From a virus, in IMG/VR virus record IMGVR_UViG_3300031841_000917, positions 1 to 23,744 of that record: a stretch of 23,744 bases of DNA; one strand, written 5' to 3'. Positions within the stretch are counted from its first letter, which is position 1; the number at the start of each line of letters is the position of its first letter. Positions 16,244-23,056 of this stretch are shown in pieces. A program made the position numbers and the translations under genes. The notes below the pieces were generated by a model. The model was not told the origin of the DNA. It made no database searches and saw nothing but the letters and a program-made list of their open reading frames with translations.

Positions 16244-17233
16244 ATGTCGTCAAAAATACCAGTCAGAACAGTCTTTGATGGAAGTGGTAATGCCACTGGT
16301 CTAGCAGAATATCAATCAGGTGAATTTATACCTTTATCACACGGTGGTATAGGTGCTGCTTTGTCTATTGGTTCGGCAGGACAAGTATTAAAAGTAAATT
16401 CAGGCGCAAGCGCATTAGAGTTTGGTGCTGTTGAAGCAGTAATAAACATTGATGGCGCAACAGATTTAGAAAGTGCCACACTAGCAACAACTGACAAGTT
16501 TTTAGTATCAGACGGTGGTTCTGAAGGTAGAGCAACTTTAGATCAGTTAGTCACATTGATGGAATCTTCTATTGATGCGATTGGCGGTAATTTAACAGTC
16601 ACAGGTAATTTAACAGTTAACGGATCAACAACTACTGTCAATTCTACTAACACAACAATTGATGATAATTTATTAGAATTAAATTCAGGTGCAACTTCAA
16701 ACGCAAACGATTCAGGAATAATTATTGAAAGAGGTAGTACAGGTGATAACGCTATTGTTGCATGGGACGAAAGTGCTGACAAGTTTGTACTTGGAACTAC
16801 AACAGCAACTGCATCTAGTACAGGTAATTTATCAATTACAACTGGAACATTAGTCGCAAATATAGAAGGTAATGTGACAGGAAACGTCACAGGAAATGTA
16901 TCAGGTACTTCAGGATCAACAACTGGAAATGCCGCTACAGCAACTGCATTAGAAACTGCTAGAAATATTGCTGGTCAATCATTTGATGGTACAGGAAATA
17001 TTACAATAGCTTCAACAGATTTATCAAACACAAGTGCTATCGCATTATTAACTGCTACTCAAACATTTACAAATAAAACATTAACTAGTCCAAAGATTAA
17101 TGAAGATGTGGTAGTCACAGCGACAGCTACACAATTAAATCATACTGTTGGCGTGACAAGTGCTATTCAAACACAATTAGACGCAAAAGCGACTAACGCA
17201 TTTGCTATCGCTCAAGCTGTTGCACTAGGTTAA
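16244..17233 (+). CDS. Tail fibre-like protein with FAIAQAVALG C-terminus
   Basis: A 329-residue fibre-type protein with an AGAGGAG ribosome-binding site. The first 65 residues include LSHGGIGAALSIGSAGQVLK and NSGASALEFGAV, a widespread phage-fibre N-terminal pattern. Then come TDKFLVSDGGSEGRATLDQL, the beta-helical NLTVTGNLTVNGSTTTVNS repeat region, GNVTGNVTGNVSGT, and ETARNIAGQSFDGTGNITIA; near the C-terminus TATATQLNHTVGV. The last ten residues are the same FAIAQAVALG as in the protein at 6208-6732. Likely a trimeric fibre or whisker-like virion protein. Its location just before gp13 is the usual boundary between fibre and neck modules in this window. The receptor-binding role is not established. 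Confidence 0.82.
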   Translation: MSSKIPVRTVFDGSGNATGLAEYQSGEFIPLSHGGIGAALSIGSAGQVLKVNSGASALEFGAVEAVINIDGATDLESATLATTDKFLVSDGGSEGRATLDQLVTLMESSIDAIGGNLTVTGNLTVNGSTTTVNSTNTTIDDNLLELNSGATSNANDSGIIIERGSTGDNAIVAWDESADKFVLGTTTATASSTGNLSITTGTLVANIEGNVTGNVTGNVSGTSGSTTGNAATATALETARNIAGQSFDGTGNITIASTDLSNTSAIALLTATQTFTNKTLTSPKINEDVVVTATATQLNHTVGVTSAIQTQLDAKATNAFAIAQAVALG

Positions 17234-17237
17234 TACT

Positions 17238-17259
17238 CTACTATCCTTATAAATAGTAG
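17238..17259. repeat. Inverted repeat spanning a late promoter box
   Basis: Perfect 7-bp arms, CTACTAT (17238-17244) and ATAGTAG (17253-17259), flank an 8-nt loop that contains most of the TATAAATA box. The transcript start predicted from that box (about 17261) lies just after the repeat, so only read-through RNA would contain the hairpin. There is no T-tract. Confidence 0.55.
17248..17255 (+). promoter_or_regulatory. T4-type late promoter box TATAAATA for the neck genes
   Basis: An exact TATAAATA in the 42-nt gap before gp13. Predicted initiation near 17261 precedes the AGAGGA ribosome-binding site (17265-17270) and ATG at 17276. It probably drives gp13-gp14-gp15. Confidence 0.75.
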
Positions 17260-17275
17260 AAAATAGAGGAATAGT

Positions 17276-18082
17276 ATGGCAACACCATCAAGTAGAGAAA
17301 CATTAAAACAATACGCTTTAAGAGCGCTCGGAAAACCAGTCATAGAAGTTAACGCTGATGACGACCAATTAGAAGATAGAATTGATGAAGCGTTACAATA
17401 TTTCGCACAATATCACTATGACGGTATAAGAAGAACATACTTAAAGTATCAATACACACAAGCAGATTACGATAGAATAAACGCTGACTCATCTGAATCA
17501 GTCACTAAAAACTCTGTGACAACTGCTTGGAAAGAGGGTAATAGTTTTATTGTAGTACCTGAAAGTGTAATATCAGTAATTAATATCTTTCCATTTTCAA
17601 ACAAAGGTAATCTAAACTTATTTGATGTAAGATACCAATTAAGATTAAATGACCTTTACGATTTTTCTTCTACATCAATAATTAATTATGATGTTGTATT
17701 AAGACATTTAGATTTTTTAGATCACGTACTTGTTGGTGAAAAACCATTGAGATTTAATCAACACGATAATAGATTATATATTGACCAAGATTGGAAAAAT
17801 GATTTAGCCGTTGGTGAATATATGGTAATTGAGTGTTATAGAAAATTAGATCCTGAAACATTTACAGATGTATATAACGACTTATACTTAAAAAGATATG
17901 TCACTGCGTTGTTTAAAAAACAATGGGGAGCAAACTTATCTAAATTTAATGGCGTTGCTATGATTGGTGGTGTATCATTAAACGGACAACAATTGTATTC
18001 TGAAGCTTTATCGGATATAGAAAAACTTGAGCAAGAAATAAGAAGTTCATACGAATTAAATCCAGCAATGATGATAGGATAA
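17276..18082 (+). CDS. gp13: Neck protein gp13
   Basis: A 268-residue homologue of the T4-like neck (head completion) protein gp13. In the virion it joins gp14 to seal the portal after DNA packaging and to provide the tail docking site. Seen: the N-terminus MATPSSRETLKQYALRALGK with VIEVNADDDQLEDRIDEALQ (residues 22-41), very characteristic of gp13 from T4-like cyanophages; then FAQYHYDGIRRTYLKYQYTQ and, further on, LYLKRYVTALFKKQWGANL and QQLYSEALSDIEKLEQEIR near the C-terminus. Ribosome-binding site AGAGGA and a late promoter lie just upstream. gp14 follows after 4 nt. Length is as expected for the marine members. Confidence 0.92.
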   Translation: MATPSSRETLKQYALRALGKPVIEVNADDDQLEDRIDEALQYFAQYHYDGIRRTYLKYQYTQADYDRINADSSESVTKNSVTTAWKEGNSFIVVPESVISVINIFPFSNKGNLNLFDVRYQLRLNDLYDFSSTSIINYDVVLRHLDFLDHVLVGEKPLRFNQHDNRLYIDQDWKNDLAVGEYMVIECYRKLDPETFTDVYNDLYLKRYVTALFKKQWGANLSKFNGVAMIGGVSLNGQQLYSEALSDIEKLEQEIRSSYELNPAMMIG

Positions 18083-18086
18083 TGCC

Positions 18087-18872
18087 ATGGCCGTTAACCA
18101 TTATTTTCAAGCAGGTAAGGGCATAGGTAGTTCCGAAGAAAAAAGACTTTATGAAGATTTAATCATAGAGGGCCTAAAGATATATGGCCAAGATGTATAT
18201 TACTTACCACGAACACTTGTAAATAGAGATTTAATTTTAGGCGAAGATATGTTGTCTAAATTCTCTTCTGCTTTATTAGTAGAAGCGTATATGGAAACAA
18301 CAGAAGGTTTCGCAGGCGAACAAGAGATTATTAATAAGTTTGGTTTAGAGATTAGAGAAGATACTACCTTTATGATCTCTAAAAGAAGATTTAATGATGC
18401 CGTTGATGAAAAAGCCACATTAATAAAAGATGGTAGACCAAACGAAGGCGATATAATTTATATGCCTTTGATGAATAGTTTTTTTGAGATACAATTTGTA
18501 CAAGACCAAGAGCCATTCTTTCAACTAGGTCAACTACCAGTTTACAAATTAGTATGTACTAGATGGGAATATAGTTCAGAACAAATTGATACAGGCGTTG
18601 GTACAATTGATAGTGCTGAAGATCAATATTCTTTAGATCAATTAGCACATCAAGTTAGTTTAGAAAATGAAAGTGGTGCTTTATTATTAGAAAACGATGC
18701 AGCAGATGGTGAAAGTAATTATATGTTATTAGAAACTTACAACTTACAGACACAATCATTATATGCTGATAATTTAGATTTAGATACAGAAGCAGGTTTT
18801 GATACAGCATCAACTGCAGATGATATATTAGATTTTACAGAACGTAATCCATTTGGAGATGTAGATTTTTAG
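18087..18872 (+). CDS. gp14: Neck protein gp14
   Basis: A 261-residue homologue of T4-like neck protein gp14, partner of gp13 at the head-tail junction. Diagnostic stretches: EEKRLYEDLIIEGLKIYGQD (18-37) with VYYLPRTLVNRD, LGEDMLSKFSSALLVEAYM, GFAGEQEIINKFGLEIRED, TTFMISKRRF, and PNEGDIIYMPLMNSFFEIQF with FFQLGQLPVYKLVC, all typical of the cyanophage gp14 family. The C-terminal region after about residue 185 is acidic and Asp/Leu-rich (LDQLAHQVSLENESGALLLE) and ends NPFGDVDF. It lies between gp13 (4-nt gap) and gp15 (no gap). Confidence 0.91.
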   Translation: MAVNHYFQAGKGIGSSEEKRLYEDLIIEGLKIYGQDVYYLPRTLVNRDLILGEDMLSKFSSALLVEAYMETTEGFAGEQEIINKFGLEIREDTTFMISKRRFNDAVDEKATLIKDGRPNEGDIIYMPLMNSFFEIQFVQDQEPFFQLGQLPVYKLVCTRWEYSSEQIDTGVGTIDSAEDQYSLDQLAHQVSLENESGALLLENDAADGESNYMLLETYNLQTQSLYADNLDLDTEAGFDTASTADDILDFTERNPFGDVDF

Positions 18873-19679
18873 ATGTTTGGAAGATATTTTTATAACGAAA
18901 GTATGAGAAGAATGACCATTGCATTTGGTCAAATCTTTAATAACATACAAATTAAAAGAAAAAACTCTAGTGGTTCAGTAGTACAAACAATTAGAGTTCC
19001 ATTAGCTTATGCTCCAAAAGAAAAGTTTTTAACTAGACTAGATCAACAACCATCTTTGGAAGATAGAGAATTTGCTATTACTTTACCTCGTATGGGATTT
19101 GAGATTACAGGTATTTCATATGATGGCTCTCGTAAATTAACAAGAATACAAAAATATAAAACTGTTAAAACAGGTATAGACGGTAAAGTATTAAATTATA
19201 ATTACACACCTGTTCCATATAACATATCTTATAATCTATATTCATTTACAGCGACAGCAGAAGGTGGATTACAAATTATAGAACAAATATTACCTTTTTT
19301 TCAACCTGATTATACTGTGACTGTAAATGCAATACCTGAATTAAGTATAAAAAGAGATGTACCCATAATTTTAAATAGTGTGCAATATGAAGATAGTTAT
19401 AGTGGTGATTTTTCACAAAGAAGAGCCGTAGTTTATACTTTAGGTTTTACTGCGAAAACTTATCTATTTGGTCCAGCGAATACTTCCAAGGTTATTAAAG
19501 AAACACAAGCAGACTTATATAGTGACACAGATGTAAATAATAAAGCAAGAGAAGAACGAATTATTGTAGTTCCTAATCCTACTAGCGCAGACGCTGATGA
19601 TGATTTTGGATTTACAACAACTATTACATCTTATGCAGATGGTAAAAAATATAGTACATCAACGGACTCAGATGAATAA
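18873..19679 (+). CDS. gp15: Proximal tail sheath stabiliser gp15
   Basis: A 268-residue homologue of T4 gp15, the tail terminator that caps and stabilises the sheath and joins the tail to the neck. The N-terminus MFGRYFYNESMRRMTIAFGQ with IFNNIQIKR is diagnostic. So are VPLAYAPKEKFLTRLDQQP (42-60), the LPRMGFEITGISYDGSRKL stretch, the YTPVPYNISYNLYSFTATAE segment, and ILPFFQPDYTVTVNAIPEL. The ATG directly abuts the gp14 stop, so the three neck/tail genes form one translational unit. The C-terminal 30 residues are acidic. After it the usual T4 order (gp16 next) is broken by an oxygenase-halogenase pair. Confidence 0.93.
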   Translation: MFGRYFYNESMRRMTIAFGQIFNNIQIKRKNSSGSVVQTIRVPLAYAPKEKFLTRLDQQPSLEDREFAITLPRMGFEITGISYDGSRKLTRIQKYKTVKTGIDGKVLNYNYTPVPYNISYNLYSFTATAEGGLQIIEQILPFFQPDYTVTVNAIPELSIKRDVPIILNSVQYEDSYSGDFSQRRAVVYTLGFTAKTYLFGPANTSKVIKETQADLYSDTDVNNKAREERIIVVPNPTSADADDDFGFTTTITSYADGKKYSTSTDSDE

Positions 19680-19689
19680 AATTTAACTG

Positions 19690-19697
19690 ACTAAATA
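19690..19697 (+). promoter_or_regulatory. Putative variant late promoter (ACTAAATA), leaderless spacing
   Basis: A CTAAATA core lies in the 23-nt gap after gp15, ending 5 nt before the ATG at 19703. By T4 late spacing, the predicted start is the A of the ATG itself. No Shine-Dalgarno is visible upstream of this ATG. It has the same spacing as the exact box before gp16. Confidence 0.5.
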
Positions 19698-19702
19698 TTA
19701 TT

Positions 19703-20278
19703 ATGATAGGTGATGAAATTTATATATTTGATGATGTTATTGATAATGATTATCAAAACAAAATTAAAGAAACTTTTTTTGGTAAAAACTTTCCTTGGTT
19801 TTTTGTAGATGATATTAGTTATGCTGATAATACTATTCAGAAAAGACCAGGGTTTTCACACTTCTTTATAGATGATAGAGAAATAAACAGCAAACACCAC
19901 TCTTTTATATTACCATTAATAACTAATTCACTTAAAAAAATAAATTTTAATCATACTTGTTTGACACAAGGTAGAGCGTTTTTTCAATTACCATTAAAAC
20001 TTGATGATGAAAAACAGGTTGATACTCCACACATTGATTCTTTTTTTCCACATCTTGTTGTTTTATATTATGTTTGTGATAACGAAGCGGATACGATTAT
20101 ATACAAAAATAAATACAAAGGTGAGGGTAAAGACAAACCCAATATTAATGATTTAATTATTGAAAAAAAAATTAAACCAAAACAAGGTAGAGTTGTTATG
20201 TTTAATGGTTATCGTTGGCATACTGCTGAACAACCTAAAAAAACTCAAAGATGTGTAATAAATTATAACGCAATATGA
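19703..20278 (+). CDS. 2OG-Fe(II) oxygenase, translationally coupled to halogenase 2
   Basis: A 191-residue oxygenase with clear double-stranded beta-helix ligands: VDTPHIDSFFPHLVVLYYV gives His110 and Asp112, MFNGYRWHTAEQP gives His173, and TQRCVINYNA has Arg183 as the probable 2-oxoglutarate anchor. It starts IGDEIYIFDDVIDNDY, the usual opening helix-strand pattern of small viral prolyl-hydroxylase-like enzymes. There is no Shine-Dalgarno. The stop overlaps the halogenase start as ATGA (20275-20278), repeating the arrangement at 12333. It lies between gp15 and gp16. Hydroxylase chemistry is well supported; the substrate is unknown. Confidence 0.91.
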   Translation: MIGDEIYIFDDVIDNDYQNKIKETFFGKNFPWFFVDDISYADNTIQKRPGFSHFFIDDREINSKHHSFILPLITNSLKKINFNHTCLTQGRAFFQLPLKLDDEKQVDTPHIDSFFPHLVVLYYVCDNEADTIIYKNKYKGEGKDKPNINDLIIEKKIKPKQGRVVMFNGYRWHTAEQPKKTQRCVINYNAI

Positions 20279-21744
20279 TAAAAGATAAAAACATTGTTAT
20301 ACTAGGTGGAGGAACTGCTGGATGGTTAACAGCACTATTTAGCAAACTAATATTTAAAGATTGTAATATTACATTAATTGAAAGTAAAAAAGTAGGAATA
20401 TTAGGAGCAGGTGAAGGATCAACTCCAACACTAGTTAAATTCTTAAAAGAGTTAGGTATTAATCGCCACGATCTTTTAAAACAAACAGGTGGTACATTAA
20501 AGAATGGAATATGTTTTGAAAATTGGAATGGTGATAATGAAAAGTATTTCCATTCTTTTCAAGTAAGAAACGAATTGGATAGATTTCATATTCCACCTAT
20601 ATTTGGAAATGATTGTTATAATTTTTATTTAAAACACTTAATTAATAATAATAAAAAAATTGATAATCACACTTATCCACCTATCTTATCTTATGATAAT
20701 AAAATTGATATTAATAATATGTCAAATTCATATCACTTTGATGCACACAAATTAGCCGAATACTTAAAAAACATAGGTATTGAAAGAGGTATAAAACTTC
20801 ATTATGATGAGTATAAAAATGTAGATACTGATGAACATAACAATATTACACAGTTAAATTTTGAAAGTGGCTTTTCTCAAAAATGTGATTTTGTTTTTGA
20901 CTGTAGTGGTTTTCATAGATTACTAATACAAAAACACTATCAAACTAAATGGACAGATTACCAAAAACATTTACCTATAAAAAAAGCTATTCCTTTTTTC
21001 TTAAAACAAGAAGAAAAAATTAAACCATATACACAAGCGATTGCTATGAAGTATGGTTGGGTATGGAAAATCCCATTACAACATAGATATGGTGCAGGTT
21101 ATATTTTTGATAGTGATTATATAACTGAAGAACAAGCGTTTAATGAAGTAAAAGAAGTTTTCCCTGATATAGAATATATAAGAACAATAAATTTTAATGC
21201 AGGTCGTTTTGAAAAAGTGTGGAATAATAATTGTATTGCTGTTGGGTTATCTTCTGGATTTACAGAACCTTTAGAAGCCACATCTATATGGTTAGCAATA
21301 GAACAGTTGTATCATCTTTTACATTTTTTACCTGATATGTTTGATAATAATACTAATAGAAAAAAATTATATAATGATTTAGTGACGGAAGATAATGATA
21401 GTGTACTAAATTTTTTATACTTTCATTATTTAACAAAAAGAAATGACAGTCCTTTTTGGAAAGAGTTTAGAGATAAAAATAAACCACCTCCAAAAATAGA
21501 AAGTGTAATTAATGATATAAAAAACTCTGGTATAAAAACATTTGATTTACACTTTGGAAGTCATAGAGCAATGTTTACTGAACAAAGTTATTTACAAGTC
21601 GGAGATGGATTAGGTATTTTTGATAAGAAATTTAAATTAGATCCTTACACAAATTTATATCCACAATATAAAGATTACAGATTAACTGTTGTTCAACATT
21701 TACACAAAGCTATGGATCATACAGATTTTTTAAAAAGTTTATAA
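20275..21744 (+). CDS. Flavin-dependent tryptophan-type halogenase 2
   Basis: A 489-residue second Trp_halogenase (PF04820), clearly homologous to halogenase 1 along its length. Motifs: GGGTAG (11-16) for FAD; GAGEGST (44-50); catalytic Lys76 in GGTLKNGICFENW; DCSG (209-212); WxWxIP at Trp262-Pro267 (GWVWKIP); GYIFDSDYI; and GFTEPLEATSIW with Glu334 opposite the lysine. All expected catalytic positions are present, so activity is plausible. It differs from halogenase 1 in the insert around residues 86-150 and in the C-terminal part (HFGSHRAMFTEQSYL), where substrate specificity usually resides. No flavin reductase is nearby. The stop codon overlaps the TATAAATA box preceding gp16. Confidence 0.96.
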   Translation: MIKDKNIVILGGGTAGWLTALFSKLIFKDCNITLIESKKVGILGAGEGSTPTLVKFLKELGINRHDLLKQTGGTLKNGICFENWNGDNEKYFHSFQVRNELDRFHIPPIFGNDCYNFYLKHLINNNKKIDNHTYPPILSYDNKIDINNMSNSYHFDAHKLAEYLKNIGIERGIKLHYDEYKNVDTDEHNNITQLNFESGFSQKCDFVFDCSGFHRLLIQKHYQTKWTDYQKHLPIKKAIPFFLKQEEKIKPYTQAIAMKYGWVWKIPLQHRYGAGYIFDSDYITEEQAFNEVKEVFPDIEYIRTINFNAGRFEKVWNNNCIAVGLSSGFTEPLEATSIWLAIEQLYHLLHFLPDMFDNNTNRKKLYNDLVTEDNDSVLNFLYFHYLTKRNDSPFWKEFRDKNKPPPKIESVINDIKNSGIKTFDLHFGSHRAMFTEQSYLQVGDGLGIFDKKFKLDPYTNLYPQYKDYRLTVVQHLHKAMDHTDFLKSL

Positions 21745-21747
21745 ATA
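21740..21747 (+). promoter_or_regulatory. T4-type late promoter box TATAAATA before gp16, leaderless spacing
   Basis: An exact TATAAATA overlapping the halogenase 2 stop codon and ending 5 nt before the gp16 ATG (21753). T4 spacing puts the transcript start on the A of the ATG. No ribosome-binding site is visible between them. Confidence 0.6.
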
Positions 21748-21752
21748 ATAAT

Positions 21753-22223
21753 ATGAGTAAATTAGAAGAAAAGGTAAATGAAATTTTAGGTATTGATAAA
21801 CCTGAACCTAAAAAAGAAATTGTTAAACAAGAATTTAAACCAGTTGTTCCTCGTAGAGAAGACGATAAAAAAGAAGATGTTGATAACGATTACAAATACA
21901 GTAGAGAAAATTATTACAATCTAATTGAAAGAGGACAAGAAGCGATTGAAGGTATATTAGATATAGCAAGAGAGGGTCAACACCCTAGAGCATATGAAGT
22001 CGCTGGTCAACTCATAGGACAAGTAGGACAAACAGTAGATAAGTTGCAAGACTTACAAAAGAAACTTAAAGACTTAAAACAAGTCCCTAAAACAGCAAGT
22101 CAAAATATAAAGAATGCTCTTTTTGTAGGCTCTACGGCAGAGTTGCAAAAGATGTTGAAAAAAGATGAAAATACTAAAGTCAAAGACATCACACCCGAAA
22201 AAGACGACACTAAAGATAAGTGA
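21753..22223 (+). CDS. gp16: Small terminase subunit gp16
   Basis: A 156-residue homologue of T4 gp16, the small terminase that recognises or regulates DNA and stimulates the gp17 motor. It starts MSKLEEKVNEILGIDKPEPK. The linker up to about residue 45 is charged. The core YSRENYYNLIERGQEAIEGI (49-68) with LDIAREGQHPRAYEVAGQLI and the helix GQTVDKLQDLQKKLKDL matches the family's central coiled coil. KTASQNIKNALFVGSTAELQ (113-132) is the conserved distal segment, and the tail is Lys/Asp-rich. Size is typical. The tail's coding region is overlapped by the next gene for 59 nt. It is separated from gp17 by two small genes, unlike T4. Confidence 0.92.
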   Translation: MSKLEEKVNEILGIDKPEPKKEIVKQEFKPVVPRREDDKKEDVDNDYKYSRENYYNLIERGQEAIEGILDIAREGQHPRAYEVAGQLIGQVGQTVDKLQDLQKKLKDLKQVPKTASQNIKNALFVGSTAELQKMLKKDENTKVKDITPEKDDTKDK

Positions 22224-22473
22224 TTTAACTTATAATCGGTATTACGAAAATTATAATCCTAAATTAACTGATGGTGTTGAAGATATAAAAGATATGATGA
22301 ATAATCCTATTGAGGTATTTAAACATAAGATTAGTCCTACACAAAGATATGGTGCTGGTGGTAAACACTATGTGGAAAAACTATATAGTGTAGAGAAAGG
22401 TAATCAAAGAGTGACACAAGCAAAAAGACTAGGGTATACTCATATAGAGGCAATAGTTAATGAAAGAACATAA
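22165..22473 (+). CDS. ParB/Srx-like small protein
   Basis: A 102-residue frame overlapping the end of gp16 by 59 nt. The recognisable part begins after about residue 18. Residues 38-98 contain VEDIKDMMNNPIEVF, a basic RYGAGGKHYVEKLY, then EKGNQRVTQAKRLGYTHIEA (77-96). The last segment resembles the 'dGnhRv.Aak.lGyk.I.a.V' motif of ParB/sulfiredoxin-like domains (Gly79, Arg82, Gly90, Tyr91). The first 17 residues, encoded within gp16, look basic and low-complexity, so the true start may be a non-ATG codon further downstream. Function is unknown; DNA or nucleotide handling next to terminase is a possibility. It overlaps the following oxygenase by 14 nt. Confidence 0.68.
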   Translation: MKILKSKTSHPKKTTLKISDLTYNRYYENYNPKLTDGVEDIKDMMNNPIEVFKHKISPTQRYGAGGKHYVEKLYSVEKGNQRVTQAKRLGYTHIEAIVNERT

Positions 22474-23056
22474 TTTTCCTAATGAGAGTTTTATAGGTGG
22501 TTGGTATATACCTGAAAAACTATGTGATGATTTAGTAAAAGTATTTAACAATGAAGATTACAAGGTAAATGCTAAACCTGGTAAAATTGTTCAGTCAGGA
22601 AAGATAGTTGAAAATAAAGTAAAAAAAGATAGTTTAGATTTACTAATACCTTATGAAATTAATCCTTTCTTAATAAAAGAAGTGGTTAGTTATAGATATT
22701 ATTTACAACAGTGTTTAATAAAATATACTGAAAAATTTCCTGAGACTAATAACATAGGATCTATTGATATAAATGATGAATTACAATTACAGTATTATAA
22801 GCCTAATGGTGGTTTTAAAAACTGGCATTTTGAGAGAACAGGTCCCTCTACAAAAAATAGAGTTTTAGTTTTTATGACATATTTAAATGATGTTGAAGAT
22901 GGTGGTACTCATTTTAAATATCAAAATATGATATCTCCAGCAAAAAAAGGTTTAACTATAATATGGCCCGCTGATTGGACACATACTCATAAAGGACAAA
23001 TTAGTAAAACAAAAGAAAAATATATAATGACAGGATGGTATACTTACAATGTCTAA
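22460..23056 (+). CDS. 2OG-Fe(II) oxygenase between the terminase genes
   Basis: A 198-residue member of the prolyl-4-hydroxylase-like family. Visible: LQYYKPNGGFKNWHFERTGP with His123 and Glu125 (an H-x-E variant of the usual H-x-D iron motif), then FMTYLNDVEDGGTHFKYQ (the typical paired strand), IWPADWTHTHKGQ with distal His175, and KEKYIMTGWYTYN with Lys187 as a possible 2-oxoglutarate anchor. Glu as second ligand is known in this superfamily, so the enzyme may be active. It overlaps the preceding gene by 14 nt and gp17 by 8 nt, so it is embedded in the packaging operon. Small phage genes of this type are frequent in marine T4-likes; the substrate is unknown. Confidence 0.9.
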   Translation: MKEHNFPNESFIGGWYIPEKLCDDLVKVFNNEDYKVNAKPGKIVQSGKIVENKVKKDSLDLLIPYEINPFLIKEVVSYRYYLQQCLIKYTEKFPETNNIGSIDINDELQLQYYKPNGGFKNWHFERTGPSTKNRVLVFMTYLNDVEDGGTHFKYQNMISPAKKGLTIIWPADWTHTHKGQISKTKEKYIMTGWYTYNV

